Shown here: positions 61,257 through 64,000 of the stretch, in pieces
Numbering within the stretch: the first letter of the stretch is position 1
Layout of the letters: every line of letters starts with the position of its first letter
Source of the DNA: Streptococcus sp. WB01_FAA12
GTDB lineage: Bacteria > Bacillota > Bacilli > Lactobacillales > Streptococcaceae
Reading direction: 5' to 3'
DNA length: 64,000 bases
Assembly: GCF_012843315.1 (NCBI RefSeq)
Contig: NZ_JABAEX010000001.1
Span: 62,001-126,000, forward strand
Notes under the pieces: generated by a model
The model's input: the letters and a program-made list of their open reading frames with translations, nothing else
What the model was told of the DNA's origin: nothing
The model's database searches: none
Program-made: the position numbers and the translations under genes

Positions 61257-63020
61257 ATGAAACCTGAAAAACCTAAAAAACTAGGTTTTAGGAAAATTTA
61301 CCTCAACCTAGATAAAGTTCTCTTCCTCTTTTTCTTAATTTTCATGATGGTGGAATATCTGTGGTTACCTCTCAATTCTTTTCTTGCTGGTCTTTTACTC
61401 AGCCAGACAGGCTATTTGTTTATTTCTTACAATAATATTTTTGCCATTATCACGAGTTCTCCTTTAATCAGTCTTGCCTTTCTCGTCTTGATTGTAATCA
61501 ATCTTTTGGTGGCCTATTTCCAGATTTGCCTCCTCTTTATTGGGGCGCGCCACCTTCTCTACCACGAAAAGAGAACCTTGATTGAGTACAGTCGCAAAGT
61601 TTTCCAGCAAAGTATTCTGTTCATGAAACGCTTGAGTTTCTGTAAGATGGCCTTTGTATTCTTCTACGTAGCCATGCTCTTTCCTTTCATCAGGAAAATT
61701 TTAAAAATTTATTACTTAAATAAAATCGTTATTCCAGACTTTATTGTGACTTATCTGGAAGACAAATACTGGCTAGTGGGCTTGATGATTTTTGCCTCTG
61801 CTTGGATTTTGCTCTATGTGTCTGTCCGACTTATGTTTGCCCTTCCGAAGATTCTCTTTGAAAAGAGGACTGTGAGAGAAGGAGTAAAATATAGCCTACA
61901 AAAGACAAAAAAACAAGTTCTCTTTTATGCTTGGAACTTGCTACTCATTATTATTAAAACCTATCTCTTTTTCTTCCTTCTCTTGACTCCTTTGCTAATA
62001 GGGCAGATTGTAATTGACAATTTAACACAGAAAGAATCACTGATTCTTGGAGTTATCAACTTTGTCTTGATAAAAAACATCCACTATATGGCGTTGACCT
62101 ATTTCCTTGTTAAGTTTGTCTCCTTTTTGACCGGTGAGGAACTGGAGATTATGCCAAGAAGAAAAAAAGACCATTTGATGAGATGGGGAGTTATGGGCTG
62201 CGCTAGTATCTTTTTTGCGCTGGAAGGTTATATCTATCTGGAAGCTCCTGTGACAAATACCCCTTTAGTCATTTCACATAGGGGCGTTTCAAATAAAAAT
62301 GGTGTACAAAATACTGTCCAGTCTTTGGAAAAAACAGCGCAACTGAAACCAGATTTGATTGAAATGGATGTACAGGAGACCAAAGATGGTCAGTTTGTGA
62401 TGATGCATGACGCCAATCTTAAGAACTTAGCAGGTATCAATGCCAGACCTCAAGACTTGACTTTGGAGGAGTTGACAGGGTTAGATATTTCTGAAAATGG
62501 CTATCGAACCAAGATATCTAGTTTTGATGACTATCTCAATCGCGCGAATGAACTTCATCAAAGATTGTTGATTGAAATCAAAACCAGTAAAAAAGACAGT
62601 CCACAAATGATGGAACGTTTTCTAGAGAAGTATGGAACGATTATCAAGCAGTATGGTCATCAGATGCAATCACTAGACTATCATGTGATTGACCAAGTTT
62701 TGAAATATGATTCGACTATTCCAGCTTATTTCATCTTGCCTTATAATAGTATTTTCCCAAAAACCAAGGCAACGGGCTATACCATGGAGTATTCAACATT
62801 GGATGAATATTTTGTTACTAAACTTTGGTATACAGAACAAAAGCTTTACGTATGGACCATCAATAGCTCTGACGCACTTGATAAATCGTTGCAGTTGTCA
62901 GTGGATGGGATGATTACAGATGACATGGAGATGCTACAAGAGACTTTAGCAGCAGCTCAGGAAGATCCAGAATACACCGATCTCCTTTTGAAAAAAGCTA
63001 CGGAGTTCTTTAATTTCTAA
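61257..63020 (+). CDS. Membrane glycerophosphodiester phosphodiesterase
   Basis: The protein has 587 residues. The N-terminal half (about 1-320) has about eight membrane segments (glycerophosphodiesterase membrane domain). The C-terminal GDPD domain faces outward and has the catalytic residues in VISHRGVSNKNG (H, R), DLIEMDVQETKDG (E, D) and MMHDANL (H). Such enzymes hydrolyse glycerophosphodiesters and may turn over lipoteichoic acid or phospholipid headgroups. The start is ATG 61257 with AGGAG upstream. It is coupled to the exonuclease gene by close spacing. Confidence 0.9.
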   Translation: MKPEKPKKLGFRKIYLNLDKVLFLFFLIFMMVEYLWLPLNSFLAGLLLSQTGYLFISYNNIFAIITSSPLISLAFLVLIVINLLVAYFQICLLFIGARHLLYHEKRTLIEYSRKVFQQSILFMKRLSFCKMAFVFFYVAMLFPFIRKILKIYYLNKIVIPDFIVTYLEDKYWLVGLMIFASAWILLYVSVRLMFALPKILFEKRTVREGVKYSLQKTKKQVLFYAWNLLLIIIKTYLFFFLLLTPLLIGQIVIDNLTQKESLILGVINFVLIKNIHYMALTYFLVKFVSFLTGEELEIMPRRKKDHLMRWGVMGCASIFFALEGYIYLEAPVTNTPLVISHRGVSNKNGVQNTVQSLEKTAQLKPDLIEMDVQETKDGQFVMMHDANLKNLAGINARPQDLTLEELTGLDISENGYRTKISSFDDYLNRANELHQRLLIEIKTSKKDSPQMMERFLEKYGTIIKQYGHQMQSLDYHVIDQVLKYDSTIPAYFILPYNSIFPKTKATGYTMEYSTLDEYFVTKLWYTEQKLYVWTINSSDALDKSLQLSVDGMITDDMEMLQETLAAAQEDPEYTDLLLKKATEFFNF

Positions 63021-63023
63021 CAT

Positions 63024-63058
63024 AGAAAAAAGGAGAAGTGAACCTTCCTCCTTTTTCT
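63024..63058. terminator. Bidirectional terminator between phosphodiesterase and ybaB
   Basis: An imperfect stem pairs AGAAAAAAGGAGAAG with CTTCCTCCTTTTTCT. A-runs and T-runs flank it, so both convergent genes can end here. Confidence 0.75.
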
Positions 63059-63066
63059 GTAGGTGA

Positions 63067-63366
63067 TTAGAATGGTAATTTTCCAGCGAAAGCACCTAGT
63101 TTTTTCTTAGTCGTTTCATCGATTTGTTCTAGAGCAGCGTTGATGGCTTGAACGGTCATATCAGACAAGGTTTCTAGGTCTTCTGGATCTACAACTGCTG
63201 GACTGAAGTCAATACTAACAACTTTTTTATCTCCAGTTAAGGTCGCTTGGACAAGGTCTTGAGCAGATTTTCCAACAAATTGCATAGCAGCGAGTTCTGC
63301 TTGACTTTGTTCCATTTGTTTTTGAAGTTTTTGTGCTTGGCGCATCATGTTTTGCATGTTCATCAT
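63067..63366 (-). CDS. YbaB/EbfC-family nucleoid-associated protein
   Basis: The protein has 99 residues, the standard size for this dimeric DNA-binding protein. It begins [20 protein letters not shown], with a long helix, and then has the family core [20 protein letters not shown]. It binds DNA broadly and helps organise the chromosome. It is monocistronic here; a hairpin lies upstream of its start. Confidence 0.93.
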   Translation of the reverse strand: MMNMQNMMRQAQKLQKQMEQSQAELAAMQFVGKSAQDLVQATLTGDKKVVSIDFSPAVVDPEDLETLSDMTVQAINAALEQIDETTKKKLGAFAGKLPF

Positions 63367-63391
63367 AAGATTTTTAAGATTCCTTTCGTAT

Positions 63392-63408
63392 CAAGGCTTT
63401 GTGCCTTG
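63392..63408 (+). other. Hairpin between ybaB and integrase remnant
   Basis: CAAGGC-TTTGT-GCCTTG is followed on the plus strand by TTTTATAAATTTTTTT, so it has the form of a plus-strand terminator, although no plus-strand gene is seen ahead of it. On the minus strand it lies between the integrase stop and ybaB. Confidence 0.45.
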
Positions 63409-63417
63409 TTTTATAAA

Positions 63418-63437
63418 TTTTTTTGCCATTTTTTGCC
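63418..63437. repeat. Direct repeats next to integrase remnant
   Basis: TTTTTTGCC occurs twice within 20 bp, ending directly at the integrase stop codon. Short direct repeats of this kind next to the 3' end of a tyrosine integrase gene are typical of arm-type or attachment sites. Confidence 0.4.
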
Positions 63438-63851
63438 CTAGAAGTTGTCAAAAGCATTGGCGACTTCTTTTTGTTGAGTTGGGAATAAATGCGAGTAGAT
63501 GTTGATAGTTGTATTAATGCTACTGTGTCCAAGTCATTTCATAAGTGTAAAAAATATAGAATCTTTTCCCTCACCGTTTCTGAGTCCTTTTGAAACTAGA
63601 AACGCTGCATGTGAATGCCGGAAATCATGATTACGAATCATTTTTAATGACGCAGGCATTCTTTTTTTCAATTTAATCTTTTGATTAGAAACCATTGGAG
63701 TAGTCAGTTGTAAAGGACTATCTTGAAAGATTTGTAAGTCTTCTGTATTGTCCGTAAATTCTACTAATAGGTGAGCTTGTTTTTCTTTCCATTCCGTTAG
63801 TTCTTGAACGAATGCCTTATGAATGTAAATTCGACGTATAAAAAGTACCAC
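63438..63851 (-). pseudogene. Tyrosine integrase remnant (in-frame stop, 5' truncated)
   Basis: The minus-strand frame encodes the C-terminal half of a phage/ICE-type tyrosine recombinase. The catalytic arginine and histidine are in IRNHDFRHSHAAFLV. The frame meets a TGA at 63534-63536, then continues in the same frame as LGHSSINTTINIYSHLFP, containing the second histidine and the catalytic tyrosine, and ends at TAG 63438-63440. A single CGA-to-TGA change would explain the stop. At the 5' side another in-frame stop (TAA) lies about 10 codons upstream of 63851, so the N-terminal half is missing or frame-shifted. The protein cannot be active as it stands. Confidence 0.8.
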
Positions 63852-64000
63852 GCTTATCCTCTTTTAAAATATTTTCTTACGTAGAAATCTTATAAAGATA
63901 ATCAACAGATAGTTTAAATATTACTTGATTAAGCTATGAAGTCTATACTTAGATTCGTATTACTTGAACTCTACTCTTGTGGAGGTTCCCTCGCTTTCTA
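63852..64000. other. Right edge, no gene seen
   Basis: This AT-rich stretch upstream of the integrase remnant carries no open frame that I can support. It may be decayed mobile-element DNA. Confidence 0.4.

Noticed and set aside
63945..63955. Possible competence (ComX) CIN-box on the minus strand
   Set aside because: The match TACGAAT is incomplete (TACGAATA expected), and the downstream gene is a dead integrase.

Overview
The window is a contiguous piece of a low-GC Firmicute chromosome and almost certainly a mitis-group Streptococcus (S. mitis, S. oralis, S. infantis or a close relative of S. pneumoniae). The evidence is close protein-level resemblance to pneumococcal CpoA, MurZ, PBP3, MacP, RocS and the c-a-b-delta-alpha-gamma-beta-epsilon ATP synthase operon, and the many extended -10 promoters (TGnTATAAT) typical of that group. 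Statements about pneumococcal gene order are from memory and were not checked by alignment.

Layout. 1-8.1 kb, plus strand: a partial unknown gene, dnaG-rpoD-sufT-like, the glycolipid glycosyltransferase pair (cpoA and its partner) with two small membrane proteins, then obg and a 57-residue protein. 8.1-16.9 kb: pepX-argR-type repressor on the minus strand, divergent from dnaE, pfkA and pyk. 17.0-21.0 kb: murA(murZ)-GNAT-DRTGG/CBS regulator-map operon. 21.1-24.9 kb: ccdA plus a TlpA-like thioredoxin lipoprotein, PBP3 (dacA, minus), and an AI-2E/PerM-family membrane protein. 25.0-28.6 kb: tuf, then ylxM-unknown-ffh. 28.6-33.3 kb, minus: a complete Bce-type peptide-antibiotic sensing and resistance module (ATPase, permease, response regulator, histidine kinase). 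33.3-35.7 kb: an AT-rich island with one DUF262/DUF1524 (GmrSD-like) gene. 35.7-39.9 kb: guaA, a GntR regulator, a U32-family protein and a CHY zinc-finger protein. 40.0-46.5 kb: the F1Fo ATP synthase operon. 46.5-52.3 kb: a lactonase-family beta-propeller protein, a second AI-2E-family protein with a TPR protein, and an amino-acid ABC transporter. 52.4-56.9 kb, minus: lysS, then a coupled DUF368-YbaK-histidine-phosphatase operon and a GH25 hydrolase. 57.0-63.0 kb: glmU-NUDIX-macP-mtnN, rocS, a DEDDh exonuclease and a membrane glycerophosphodiesterase. 63.1-64.0 kb: ybaB and a decayed tyrosine integrase at the edge.

Most of the window is housekeeping: replication, transcription, glycolysis, translation, energy and cell-wall precursors. 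The accessory or unusual parts are the Bce-type module with a palindromic candidate operator, the lone GmrSD-like putative defence gene, and the integrase pseudogene with an in-frame stop. Two genes, cpoA and ylxM, place the start codon exactly 7 nt after a consensus TATAAT, which suggests leaderless or near-leaderless transcripts. I found no clearly novel multi-gene system. The best candidates for follow-up are the GmrSD-like gene, the Bce operator and the leaderless pair. I saw no tRNA, rRNA, CRISPR array, intact insertion sequence, or BOX/RUP repeat.
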